From Nocardia rhamnosiphila NBRC 108938 (GTDB lineage: Bacteria > Actinomycetota > Actinomycetes > Mycobacteriales > Mycobacteriaceae), in contig NZ_JOAJ01000001.1 in assembly GCF_000720425.1 (NCBI RefSeq), forward strand, positions 1,054,001 through 1,118,000: 64,000 bases of DNA. The letters run 5' to 3'. The position numbers were made by a program, and so were the translations under genes. How positions within the stretch are numbered: position 1 is the first letter of the stretch; each line of letters starts with the position of its first letter. The notes beneath the pieces are model-generated. The model made no database searches and was not told the DNA's origin. It saw nothing but the letters and a program-made list of their open reading frames with translations. Below, in pieces: positions 53,676-62,005 of this stretch.

Positions 53676-54848
53676 ATGCACCGCCCGAGCAGCGACGTGC
53701 AAGCGTTCGAATCCCACGCAACCGACGCCGACCTCGACGACCTGCGCGCGCGGTTGGCCGCGGCGCGGCTACCGGAGGCCGAGACGGTCCATGGGGCCGC
53801 GCCCGGTCCGCGCCGGTGGGAACAGGGTGTTCCGCTCGCCGATCTCGTCGATGTCGTGAACTACTGGCGCACCGGGTACGACTGGCGGTCGTTCGAAAAG
53901 CGCCTCGACCGGATCGGGCAGTTCCGCACGACCATCGACGATCTGGGAATCCATTTCCTGCACCGCCGATCCACTCGTGCGGAGGCCACTCCGCTGATCT
54001 TGACGCACGGCTGGCCGGGCAGCATCGCCGAGTTCATCGATGTAGTAGACGAGCTGGCGGATCCGAAAAATGCACACGCGCCGGCGTTCCACGTCGTGGT
54101 GCCATCGCTTCCGGGCTTCGGCTACAGCGATAAGCCGGCCACCACGGGGTGGGGGACCGAAAAGATCGCGGCCGCATGGGTAGAACTGATGGGCCGGCTC
54201 GGTTACAGCAAGTTCGCGGCCCATGGCGGCGACTGGGGAGGAAACATCACCACGGTTCTCGGCGGCAGGTTCCCAGAGCACGTTCTCGGCATACACACCC
54301 TGTTCGCGGAGGCACCGCCCGGGTTGACAACGGACGGTCTGACGGAGGCCGAGCGCAGATGGACCGAGGAAACCCGCGATTTCTGGCGCCACCGCGCGGC
54401 GTACGCGAAGCAGCAGGCGACCCGCCCGCAGACCATCGGCTACTCGCTCGTCGACTCACCGGTCGGGCTTCTCGCCTGGATCCTCGACAAGTTCGCCGAG
54501 TGGAGCGATACCGAAGACAGCCCGTTCGAGACGCTTTCCATAGACCGGGTTCTCGACGACGTCACCCTGTATTGGCTGACGCGTACCGGGGCATCGGCGG
54601 CCCGCATCTACTACGAAAGCCACAACTCGCTGGATCCCGAACTCCGGGTCGACGTCCCGTCGGCAATCACAATGTATCCCCGCGACATCGAGAAGTGTCC
54701 GCGCCCTTGGGCGCAGGAGCGGTACGGGCAGATCGTCCGATGGAGGTCGCCCGAGACCGGGGGACATTTCCCGTCGCTGGAGGTTCCCGAGTATTTCGTC
54801 AAGGACCTGCAAGAAGGACTCGCGGCCGTGCTGGCCGCCGATCGGTGA
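53676..54848 (+). CDS. Epoxide hydrolase (EHN-type)
   Basis: 390 residues, with AGGAGG before the ATG. An N-terminal EHN domain (residues 8-110) is typical of microsomal-type and juvenile-hormone-like epoxide hydrolases, followed by an alpha/beta hydrolase domain with HGWPGS (111-116), the nucleophile in GGDWGG (Asp186) and GGHFPSLEVPEYF (catalytic His364). The enzyme opens epoxides to vicinal diols. No signal peptide or membrane anchor is seen, so it is cytosolic. It is probably controlled by the divergent CGNR regulator through the three phased repeats, perhaps as a detoxification switch. Confidence 0.92.
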   Translation: MHRPSSDVQAFESHATDADLDDLRARLAAARLPEAETVHGAAPGPRRWEQGVPLADLVDVVNYWRTGYDWRSFEKRLDRIGQFRTTIDDLGIHFLHRRSTRAEATPLILTHGWPGSIAEFIDVVDELADPKNAHAPAFHVVVPSLPGFGYSDKPATTGWGTEKIAAAWVELMGRLGYSKFAAHGGDWGGNITTVLGGRFPEHVLGIHTLFAEAPPGLTTDGLTEAERRWTEETRDFWRHRAAYAKQQATRPQTIGYSLVDSPVGLLAWILDKFAEWSDTEDSPFETLSIDRVLDDVTLYWLTRTGASAARIYYESHNSLDPELRVDVPSAITMYPRDIEKCPRPWAQERYGQIVRWRSPETGGHFPSLEVPEYFVKDLQEGLAAVLAADR

Positions 54849-55089
54849 ACGCGGCCGCGCGCCGGAACTCCGCGCACGCTTCGCGTAGTGACCGCCCGCA
54901 TCGCTGTCTGCACGCCGCGAAGCCGTTGATTGCCTACAGACAATGACATCACCCATTTCGCCGCTGTAAGGAAGCGCTCGGCTGTGGCATATGCGGGGAG
55001 TGGTGCTGAGGTAATTCGATTCGTGCATATTCGGCCGGATCAGGGCCGGCAGGCGTAGAGTTGGCAACCCGATGCGACAGGAGTTGACG

Positions 55090-55446
55090 ATGTCCATTCG
55101 CGCCAGACCAGCGATAATCCGGATAGCTGCGATCGCTGTGGCCGTGTGTGCCGCCACTCTCTTCGGCACGGTCGGTCAAGCGTTCGCCGACGTCGAACCC
55201 GGGGCCTATACGTCCACGACGTGGTCGTCCGGCATCGTGCTCCTGCAACGCGACGGGCGCGTCGAGGGCGGTGACCTGGTGTTGATAGGGCGTTACCCAA
55301 TTCATTCGACGCCCGACGGTGGTTACGTGGACCTATTTCCCGGTCACCGAGTCGTACTGATCGGCGACGGACATGGCGGGTACGAGGGCCCGGCGTATCT
55401 GGGTGGGGTGCTGATCGGCGCCATCACGCTGACGCCCCAACACTGA
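55090..55446 (+). CDS. Small secreted protein
   Basis: 118 residues from the ATG at 55090, chosen over the ATG at 55072 because AGGAGT lies at the right distance. A classical signal peptide (RIAAIAVAVCAATLF, then cleavage near GQAFA-DV) precedes a 85-residue beta-rich mature domain with Gly-rich repeats such as GRVEGGDLVLIGRYP and YLGGVLIGAITL. There are no cysteines in the mature part. I do not recognise the family; mycobacterial and nocardial genomes encode many such exported beta proteins. Confidence 0.7.
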   Translation: MSIRARPAIIRIAAIAVAVCAATLFGTVGQAFADVEPGAYTSTTWSSGIVLLQRDGRVEGGDLVLIGRYPIHSTPDGGYVDLFPGHRVVLIGDGHGGYEGPAYLGGVLIGAITLTPQH

Positions 55447-56004
55447 CCGATCGATCACCGATCTCTCATGCGGGATCGGGGTCGCGCTTCCTTGATTATC
55501 CGAGGCTTGTGCAGGGCTTTGCTGGTGACCCTGCGGATTCGGCGTCGGCGGGACGCTGGGACCGATAAGTAGTTTCCCTCCGGCGCCCACAAGTACCGAT
55601 CAATTCCTGACGGTGGCGGCGTACATACAGATTCAGAGCCGGCGCCGAGGTGCTCGGGGGAGGTAGGCCTGATTCGATCCGATGCAATACGCGGAGCTTT
55701 AGTTGACATAATGTAGATTATCGGCGTTCTTGGGCGGGTGGGTTTCGGCAGCATAGCGGCCGATTGCCGTCGAGTACCTGACGATCACTCTGCCGCCACG
55801 GGTCTCGGCAGACGACCCCGAGGCGTCTGCTGCCGGCGTACGGCGCCGGGCGTAGCTTTCGTTGTTGGACTTATCGATTCGCTTTCAACGGGATAAAATC
55901 CCCCACTCGCCAATTCGTCACATGACGTAATACGAACGGGGCGGATACAAACCCGGACAACCGACCCGATACGAGCTGACCGCATATCGGCGATATGCCG
56001 CGCC
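55447..56004. other. 558-bp region without a supported gene
   Basis: Lower GC than its surroundings, with a promoter-like TTGACATAATGTAGATTATC stretch near 55702-55722. Short open frames on either strand lack Shine-Dalgarno sequences and recognisable folds. It may hold promoters or the remains of a decayed gene. Confidence 0.45.
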
Positions 56005-56751
56005 TCACGCGCGCCGGTCGAATACTAGGGTGCCGTGTGATCCGCACCGCCGTCGGACGCCCGGCCCTTCGAGCCAAACCTCCACCGGCCCACCCCGGTG
56101 CCCCGCATCCCACACCGAACTGTCGTAGGAAGCCAGTGCCACCTCTTCGGCGACCGTCGCGGTCGTCTTGTCGGCGAAATACGAATGGCGATACCGGCCG
56201 TCCACGGTGATCTTGCGCCGCTCGCGGTCCGTGTAGCTGCCTGCCCCCTCGACGCCGTATTCCAAGGTCCATCCCGCGGCGCGCAGCTCGGCGATACCTG
56301 CGGTCAGAGTGGCCGATTTCGCCACCAGATCACCGACCTCCTCCCCCAGTTCAGGAACGATCCGCCCCATGGCCAGCATCCTGTCCGTGATGTTCCGGAT
56401 GTCGGCGCGATCTTTCCAGTGGGGCGCTTCCCCGGCCACCGGAATCGACCGCTCCGCTGCGGTCGTCCGGGAGCTGTCCGCATGCGACAGGTTGCTCGTA
56501 TCCGCCGTGGAACGGCCCGCGAGCGGTGAGAACCGGCCGCTGTCCCAGTAGAGGCTGTACGCGAGCCCGTCGGTCGACGCCCACAATGTGTGTCCACTCC
56601 AGCGGCCCGTGGCTGCATCCACCGCATCTGCATTCTTCCTGACATCGGGGATCTCGAAACCCCCTCCTCTCCTGTAAATAGCCTCTTCCTTTGTCTTTAG
56701 GTTTGTTGACCTACGTGTAGTGGTATTGGGGTGGAGTAGTGAGATGCGCAT
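56005..56751 (-). CDS. Unrecognised protein with possible exported-effector-like C-terminus
   Basis: 248 residues if started at the ATG 56751, which lies in the repeated 21-bp element and probably begins a leaderless mRNA. The N-terminal 45 residues are Thr/Lys/Arg-rich and use AT-richer codons; an internal start is possible. Residues 100-145 are helical (IRNITDRMLAMGRIVPELGEEVGDLV), and the last 90 form a separate domain with TLEYGVEGAGSYTDRERRKITVDGRY, Ala/Glu-rich helix and a Gly-rich end. The two-part layout resembles polymorphic toxin tails, but I see no catalytic motif such as HExxH. Unlike typical neighbours it has lower GC at its start, which suggests acquisition. Confidence 0.5.
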   Translation of the reverse strand: MRISLLHPNTTTRRSTNLKTKEEAIYRRGGGFEIPDVRKNADAVDAATGRWSGHTLWASTDGLAYSLYWDSGRFSPLAGRSTADTSNLSHADSSRTTAAERSIPVAGEAPHWKDRADIRNITDRMLAMGRIVPELGEEVGDLVAKSATLTAGIAELRAAGWTLEYGVEGAGSYTDRERRKITVDGRYRHSYFADKTTATVAEEVALASYDSSVWDAGHRGGPVEVWLEGPGVRRRCGSHGTLVFDRRA

Positions 56752-56762
56752 ATCTAAGTATC
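56742..56762 (-). repeat. 21-bp element, copy 2
   Basis: On the minus strand this reads GATACT followed by TAGATATGCGCATCT, identical to copy 1 at 485-505 except for the sixth base. It covers the start codon (56749-56751) of the unrecognised gene, with a GATACT -10-like box five bases before it. Confidence 0.55.
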
Positions 56763-56894
56763 AGCATCGCTATTCACGCACATGATCTGCAGTGGTTGAA
56801 ACCAGTGCGCAGTTTCGTCAGCGCCGGGCGCTACTGCGGCCGGAACAGGTGTCCGGCGCTGAACCAGCCCACCCTGCCGTGGCAACGCCCACTC

Positions 56895-56912
56895 CCCTGC
56901 CCCACGGCAGGG
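56895..56912. terminator. Small hairpin in the spacer before the serine hydrolase
   Basis: CCCTGCC-CCAC-GGCAGGG, perfect 7-bp arms, about 100 bp before the next start codon. It could be a leader hairpin or a weak terminator. Confidence 0.35.
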
Positions 56913-57012
56913 CGGAAACACAGCCTGCCGCGTACCGGGTGGGGGCGGAGGCGGGGGTTAGGCTCGGGACCGAACTGGGCTCGTGTCAGCGACGACCTCC
57001 CGGAGGCGAGCT

Positions 57013-58611
57013 ATGCGCAGACGTCGGCTGGTAGTTCTCTGTGTCTCCGTGGTGACTGCCGCTGGACTGGTATCGGGGTGCGGGGACCGGGAACCGACCC
57101 CGGTCCCCGGGGCGGCCGCGCCTTCGACTTCGCCATCGGATCTGCGGCCCGATCAGGCGGCCGGCGTCGCCATACCGCGCGGACGGGTCGACCATATTCT
57201 GGGCATGCTCGAATACCGCGCCGAGGAGTTGATGCGCGACACCGATATTCCGGGGATGGCGGTCGCCGTGGTCTACGACGGCGAGGTGGTGTTTCAGAAG
57301 GGGTTCGGGGTCCGGGACGTCGACGGGCGGCAGCCGGTGAAACCGGAGACGGTGTTCCAGTTGGCGTCGCTGTCCAAACCGGTGGGGGCCACGGTGGTCG
57401 CACGTCAGGTCCAAGAAGGAGTGGTCCAGTGGGATAGGCCGGTTCGGGAACCGGCGCCCTGGTTCGCGTTGCAAGACCCGTATGTGAGCGACCATGTGAC
57501 CATCGGCGACCTGTACGCGCACCGTTCGGGGCTGCCCGAGCACGCCGGGGACAAGCTGGAGGATCTGGGGTTCGACCGGACCGCGATTCTTCAGCGGTTG
57601 CGGATGCTGCCGTTGGCTCCGTTTCGCGATTCCTACGCGTATACGAACTTCGGGCTCACGGCGGCGGCGATCGCGGTCGCCGATGCGTCGAAACAGCGCT
57701 GGTCGGCGCTGTCGGAGCAGGCCATCTATCGTCCGCTGGGTATGTCGTCGACCAGTTCCCGGTACGCCGATTTCGTGGCGGCGGGCGACCACGCGTCCGG
57801 GCATGTGCTGGTGGACGGTAAGTATCGTCCGGCGCAGCCGGGACGGCAGCCGGACGCCCAGTCCCCCGCCGGCGGCGTGAGTTCGTCGGTGACCGATATG
57901 GCGCAGTGGATGATGATGGTGCTGGCGAACGGGAAGCACGGTGGTGCGCAGGTGGTGGCGCCCGAGGCGCTGCTCCCCGCGCTGACACCGCAGTCGGTGT
58001 CGTCACCGCCGGCCGAGGTGGATGCCCGAGCGGGTCAGTACGGGTTCGGTTTCAATGTGGGTAATTCACCGGCGGGCCGGGTGGTGCTGAGTCATTCGGG
58101 GGCGTTCGATCAGGGTGCGGCGACCGCGATGACGATGATTCCGTCCGCGAATGTGGGCATCGTGACGCTGACCAATGCCGCGCCGATCGGGGTGCCGGAG
58201 ACATTGAACGCCGAGTTCGCCGATCTGGTGCAGTTCGGTGAGGTGCGGCAGAACTGGTGGGAGCTGTATTCGAAGGCGTTCGAGCAGTTGAACGCGCCGG
58301 TCGGTGAGCTGGTCGGGGCCCCACCGCCGCCGAATCCGGCGCCGGCACGACCGCTGGAGGACTATGCGGGTGAGTACGGCAACGACTATTTCGGCCCGGC
58401 GGCGGTGGCGGTGGACGGTGACGCGCTGCTGTTGACGATGGGGCCGCGGCACGTCGCGATGCCGTTGCGGCATCGCGACGGTGACACGTTCGTCTTCTCC
58501 CCGGTGGGTGAGAGCGCGAATCCGGGCAGTGTTTCGCAGGCCCGGTTCGACGGGGACCGGTTGTGGTTGGAGTTCTACGACTCCGACGGGTGCGGTACGT
58601 TCGTGCGCTGA
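57013..58611 (+). CDS. Beta-lactamase-family serine hydrolase lipoprotein
   Basis: 532 residues from the ATG at 57013, with GGAGG nine bases upstream. The N-terminus is a lipoprotein signal: basic MRRRR, a hydrophobic core, lipobox LVSGC with the lipidated Cys, then a Pro/Ser linker. The catalytic domain is of the class C beta-lactamase/DD-peptidase/esterase type: Ser119-Leu-Ser-Lys122, Tyr210-Thr-Asn212 and His361-Ser-Gly. A C-terminal DUF3471-like beta domain (about 440-532) follows. It probably acts on cell-envelope peptides or esters outside the membrane; real beta-lactamase activity cannot be claimed. Its end lies nine bases from that of the convergent UvrA-like gene. Confidence 0.9.
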   Translation: MRRRRLVVLCVSVVTAAGLVSGCGDREPTPVPGAAAPSTSPSDLRPDQAAGVAIPRGRVDHILGMLEYRAEELMRDTDIPGMAVAVVYDGEVVFQKGFGVRDVDGRQPVKPETVFQLASLSKPVGATVVARQVQEGVVQWDRPVREPAPWFALQDPYVSDHVTIGDLYAHRSGLPEHAGDKLEDLGFDRTAILQRLRMLPLAPFRDSYAYTNFGLTAAAIAVADASKQRWSALSEQAIYRPLGMSSTSSRYADFVAAGDHASGHVLVDGKYRPAQPGRQPDAQSPAGGVSSSVTDMAQWMMMVLANGKHGGAQVVAPEALLPALTPQSVSSPPAEVDARAGQYGFGFNVGNSPAGRVVLSHSGAFDQGAATAMTMIPSANVGIVTLTNAAPIGVPETLNAEFADLVQFGEVRQNWWELYSKAFEQLNAPVGELVGAPPPPNPAPARPLEDYAGEYGNDYFGPAAVAVDGDALLLTMGPRHVAMPLRHRDGDTFVFSPVGESANPGSVSQARFDGDRLWLEFYDSDGCGTFVR

Positions 58612-58619
58612 TCGCGGCG

Positions 58620-61010
58620 TCAGGCGCCGACGTAGGCGGCGAGGTGTTCGCCGGTGAGGGTGGAGCGAGCGGCGACCAGATCGGCGGGGGTCCCTTCGAA
58701 GACGATGCGGCCGCCGTCGTGTCCGGCGCCGGGACCGAGGTCGATGATCCAGTCGGCGTGGGCCATCACGGCCTGGTGGTGTTCGATGACGATGACCGAT
58801 TTACCGGAGTCGACGAGCCGGTCGAGCAGTCCGAGGAGCTGTTCGACATCGGCGAGGTGCAGGCCGGTGGTGGGTTCGTCGAGGATGTAGATTCCGCCCT
58901 TCTCGGCCATCTGGGTGGCGAGTTTGATGCGCTGGCGTTCACCGCCGGAGAGTGTGGTGAGTTGCTGGCCGAGGCGCAGGTAACCGAGCCCGACGTCGGC
59001 GAGCCGGTCGAGGATTTTGTGGGCGGCGGGGATGCGGGCGTCGCCGGAACCGAAGAACTCTTCGGCTTCGGCCACCGACATGTCGAGTACTTCGGCGATA
59101 TTTCGGCCGCCGAGGGTGTATTCGAGGACCGCGGCCTGGAACCGCTTGCCTTCGCATTCCTCGCAGGTGGATTCGACGGTGGCCATGACACCGAGGTCGG
59201 TGTAGATAACGCCGGCGCCATTACAGGTGGGGCAGGCGCCTTCTGAGTTGGAACTGAACAGGGCGGGTTTGACGTTGTTGGCTTTCGCGAAGGCTTTGCG
59301 GATGGGGTCGAGGAGTCCGGTGTAGGTGGCCGGGTTGCTGCGGCGGGAGCCGCGGATGGCGCCCTGGTCGATGGTGACGACGCCGTCGCGTCCGGAAACC
59401 GAGCCGGTGATCAGGGAACTCTTGCCGGAGCCGGCGACGCCGGTGACGACGACGAGGGCGCCGAGCGGGATGTCGACGTCGACGTTACGCAGATTGTGGG
59501 AGTCGGCGCCGCGGACTTCGAGGGCGCCCGAGGGGGTGCGCACGGATTTCTTGAGGGCGGCGCGGTCGTCGAGGTGGCGTCCGGTGAGGGTGTCGCTGGC
59601 ACGGAGGCCGTCGACGGTGCCTTCGAAGACGATCTGTCCGCCGTCGCTGCCGGCGCGGGGACCGATATCGACGATGTGGTCGGCGATTTCGATGGCTTCG
59701 GGTTTGTGTTCGACGACGAGGACGGTGTTGCCCTTGTCGCGGAGCTGGCGCAGCAGGTCGTTCATCCGCTGGATATCGTGCGGGTGCAGGCCGATGGTGG
59801 GTTCGTCGAAGACGTAGGTGACGTCGGTGAGCGAGGAGCCGAGGTGGCGGATCATCTTGGTGCGTTGGGCCTCTCCCCCGGACAGAGTGCCGGAGGGGCG
59901 CTCCAGTGAGAGGTAGCCCAGCCCGATATCTGTGAACGAGTCGAGCAGATGCTGCAGGCCGTTGACCAGCGGGGCGACCGAGGGTTCGTCGAGTTCGCGG
60001 ACCCAGTCGGCGAGGTCGCTGATCTGCATGGCGCACAGATCGGCGATGTTCTTGCCGTTGATCTTGGAGGCCAGGGCTTCCTTGGTGAGGCGGGTGCCGC
60101 CGCATTCAGGGCAGGTGGTGAAGGTGACGGCGCGTTCCACAAAGGCCCGGATGTGCGGTTGCATGGCGTCGACGTCCTTGGACAGGAAGGACTTCTGGAT
60201 GCGCGGGATGAGACCTTCGTAGGTGACGTTGATGCCTTCGACCTTGATCCTGGTGGGCTCCTTGTAGAGCAGGTCGTGCAGTTGTTTCTTGGTGAACTTC
60301 TTGATCGGCTTGTCGGGGTCGAAGTAGCCGCAGCCGCGGAAGATGCGGCCGTACCAGCCGTCCATGCTGTAGCCGGGGATGGTGAGGGCGCCCTCGTTGA
60401 GGGAGAGGCTGTCGTCGTAGAGCGCGGTGAGGTCGAAGTCGGTGACCGACCCCATACCTTCGCAGCGGGGACACATGCCACCGAGGCGGCTGAAGGTCGC
60501 TTTCTCGGCGACCGTTTTGGAGCCGCGCTGAACGGTGATGGCGCCGCTGGCGGTCACCGACGGCATATTGAACGAGTAGGCGTTGGGTGAACCGATATGC
60601 GGGTCGCCGAGCCGGCTGAACAGGATGCGCAGCATGGCGTTCGCGTCGGTGGCGGTGCCGACGGTGGAACGGGGGTTGGAGCCCATGCGTTCCTGGTCGA
60701 CGATGATGGCGGTGGTGAGGCCTTCGAGCAGGTCGACGTCGGGCCGTGACAGGGTGGGCATGAAACCTTGGACGAAGGCGCTGTAGGTCTCGTTGATCAT
60801 CCGCTGGGATTCGGCGGCGATGGTGGCGAAGACGAGGGAGCTCTTGCCCGAACCGGAGACGCCGGTGAACACGGTGAGCCGCCGTTTCGGGATCTCCACG
60901 CTGACGTCTTTGAGGTTGTTGACGCGCGCGCCCTGTACCCGGATGAGGTCGTGGCTGTCGGCGGCGTGTGTCGCGGACGCCCGGGTGCCGGTCTTCGTGG
61001 CGGTGCTCAT
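58620..61010 (-). CDS. UvrA-like ABC protein (short, DrrC/UvrA2 type)
   Basis: 796 residues against about 950 for UvrA. Two ABC ATPase halves each have Walker A (GVSGSGKSS near 50, GVAGSGKSS near 490), the ABC signature (LSGGEAQRTK and LSGGERQRIK) and Walker B (VFDEPTIGLH and ILDEPTTGLH). Zinc-binding pairs CPRCEGMG, CPECGGTR, CPTCNGAG and CEECEG are kept. The missing part corresponds to the UvrB-binding and insertion segments, so it is probably not the main excision-repair UvrA. The group includes DrrC, linked to daunorubicin resistance, and UvrA2. It may protect DNA from intercalating or alkylating compounds. GAGGGAGAC precedes the ATG. Confidence 0.9.
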   Translation of the reverse strand: MSTATKTGTRASATHAADSHDLIRVQGARVNNLKDVSVEIPKRRLTVFTGVSGSGKSSLVFATIAAESQRMINETYSAFVQGFMPTLSRPDVDLLEGLTTAIIVDQERMGSNPRSTVGTATDANAMLRILFSRLGDPHIGSPNAYSFNMPSVTASGAITVQRGSKTVAEKATFSRLGGMCPRCEGMGSVTDFDLTALYDDSLSLNEGALTIPGYSMDGWYGRIFRGCGYFDPDKPIKKFTKKQLHDLLYKEPTRIKVEGINVTYEGLIPRIQKSFLSKDVDAMQPHIRAFVERAVTFTTCPECGGTRLTKEALASKINGKNIADLCAMQISDLADWVRELDEPSVAPLVNGLQHLLDSFTDIGLGYLSLERPSGTLSGGEAQRTKMIRHLGSSLTDVTYVFDEPTIGLHPHDIQRMNDLLRQLRDKGNTVLVVEHKPEAIEIADHIVDIGPRAGSDGGQIVFEGTVDGLRASDTLTGRHLDDRAALKKSVRTPSGALEVRGADSHNLRNVDVDIPLGALVVVTGVAGSGKSSLITGSVSGRDGVVTIDQGAIRGSRRSNPATYTGLLDPIRKAFAKANNVKPALFSSNSEGACPTCNGAGVIYTDLGVMATVESTCEECEGKRFQAAVLEYTLGGRNIAEVLDMSVAEAEEFFGSGDARIPAAHKILDRLADVGLGYLRLGQQLTTLSGGERQRIKLATQMAEKGGIYILDEPTTGLHLADVEQLLGLLDRLVDSGKSVIVIEHHQAVMAHADWIIDLGPGAGHDGGRIVFEGTPADLVAARSTLTGEHLAAYVGA

Positions 61011-61082
61011 CTGTCTCCCTCTGCGGTGGTAGCGGTCGTCGACATCGGCCGGCTCGGCTCGAGCGGTCGGGTGTTGCCGGAA

Positions 61083-61106
61083 CGGCCCGTCCGGTAGGAC
61101 GGGCCG
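61083..61106. terminator. Hairpin terminator after the M20/AraC/VOC operon
   Basis: Perfect 10-bp arms (61083-61092, 61097-61106) with a GGTA loop, 34 bases past the VOC stop on the minus strand. It sits upstream of the UvrA-like start, so it separates the two leftward units. Confidence 0.75.
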
Positions 61107-61139
61107 GTATGCGTGCCGGATCGGTGGGTGGACCTCCGG

Positions 61140-61550
61140 TCAGCGCAGTTGCTGGATGCGGATCATATTGCCCGCGGGATCGCGGACGGCACAGTCGCGG
61201 ATGCCGTACGGCTGTTCGGTCGGTTCCTGGACCACTTCCACATCACCGGCCTGGAGGCGTTCGAAGGTGCCGTCGAGGTCTTCGGTGGCGAGGTTGATGC
61301 CGGCGTAGGTGCCCTTGGCCATCATTTCGGCGATAGTGGTGCGTTCCTCGTCGGTGATGCCGGGGTCGGCGGCGGGTGGGTGCAGCACGATGGAGGTTCC
61401 GGGTTGGCCGGCGGGGCCGACGGTGATCCAGCGCAGGCCGTTGTAGCCGACATCGTTGCGGATCTCGAAGCCGAGGGTGTCGCGGTAGAACCCGATGGCG
61501 GCCTCGGGATCGTCCTGGGGCAGGTAGCTGGCGTGAATGGTGATGTCCAT
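61140..61550 (-). CDS. VOC-family protein paired with an AraC regulator
   Basis: 136 residues. HASYLPQDDPEAAIGFYRDTLGFEIR is the canonical first half of a glyoxalase/dioxygenase-like VOC protein, and CAVRDPAGNMIRIQQL the last strand. It starts at the ATG 61550, five bases after the stop of the AraC-type gene. AraC-VOC pairs with the same N-terminal sequence are common in actinobacteria; the regulator usually controls the VOC gene. The substrate is unknown. Confidence 0.88.
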   Translation of the reverse strand: MDITIHASYLPQDDPEAAIGFYRDTLGFEIRNDVGYNGLRWITVGPAGQPGTSIVLHPPAADPGITDEERTTIAEMMAKGTYAGINLATEDLDGTFERLQAGDVEVVQEPTEQPYGIRDCAVRDPAGNMIRIQQLR

Positions 61551-61555
61551 GCCGA

Positions 61556-62005
61556 TCACGCTAACTGCGGGGTGGTTACCGGGGCTTCTCGATTCCTGAT
61601 CGGTCTGGTCACCTGTTTGGCCGTGCACGACGGGATGCCGGCGGTGGCGTCGGCTTGTTGGCGCCGGTAGGCGCTGGGCGGCATGCCGACGAGTTCGGTG
61701 AAGCGGGTGCTGAAGGTGCCCAGTGAGGAGCAGCCGACGGTGAAGCAGACTTCGGTGACGGTGAGGTCGCCGCGGCGCAGCAGGGCCATCGCGCGTTCGA
61801 TGCGGCGGGTCATCAGGTAGCCGTACGGGGATTCGCCGTAGGCGAGCCGGAACTGGCGGCTGAGGTGTCCGGCGGACATGTTGACACCGCGCGCGAGCGC
61901 CTCGACGTCGAGTGGTTGCGCGTATTCGCGGTCCATCCGGTCGCGGACGCGGCGTAACAGCGCAAGATCGCGGAGGTGTTGATCCGCGGTGGGTCTGCTG
62001 GTCAC
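61556..62005 (-). CDS. AraC-family regulator, HTH domain only
   Basis: 149 residues, essentially the two-HTH AraC DNA-binding domain: LDVEALARGVNMSAGHLSRQFRLAYGESPYGYLM in the first HTH, LTVTEVCFTVGCSSLGTFSTRF in the second, and PPSAYRR at the end. There is no ligand domain, so activity may depend on level alone or on a partner. The ATG at 62005 overlaps the end of the M20 gene by four bases, so it is the middle gene of a three-gene operon with M20 upstream and VOC downstream. Confidence 0.92.
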   Translation of the reverse strand: MTSRPTADQHLRDLALLRRVRDRMDREYAQPLDVEALARGVNMSAGHLSRQFRLAYGESPYGYLMTRRIERAMALLRRGDLTVTEVCFTVGCSSLGTFSTRFTELVGMPPSAYRRQQADATAGIPSCTAKQVTRPIRNREAPVTTPQLA

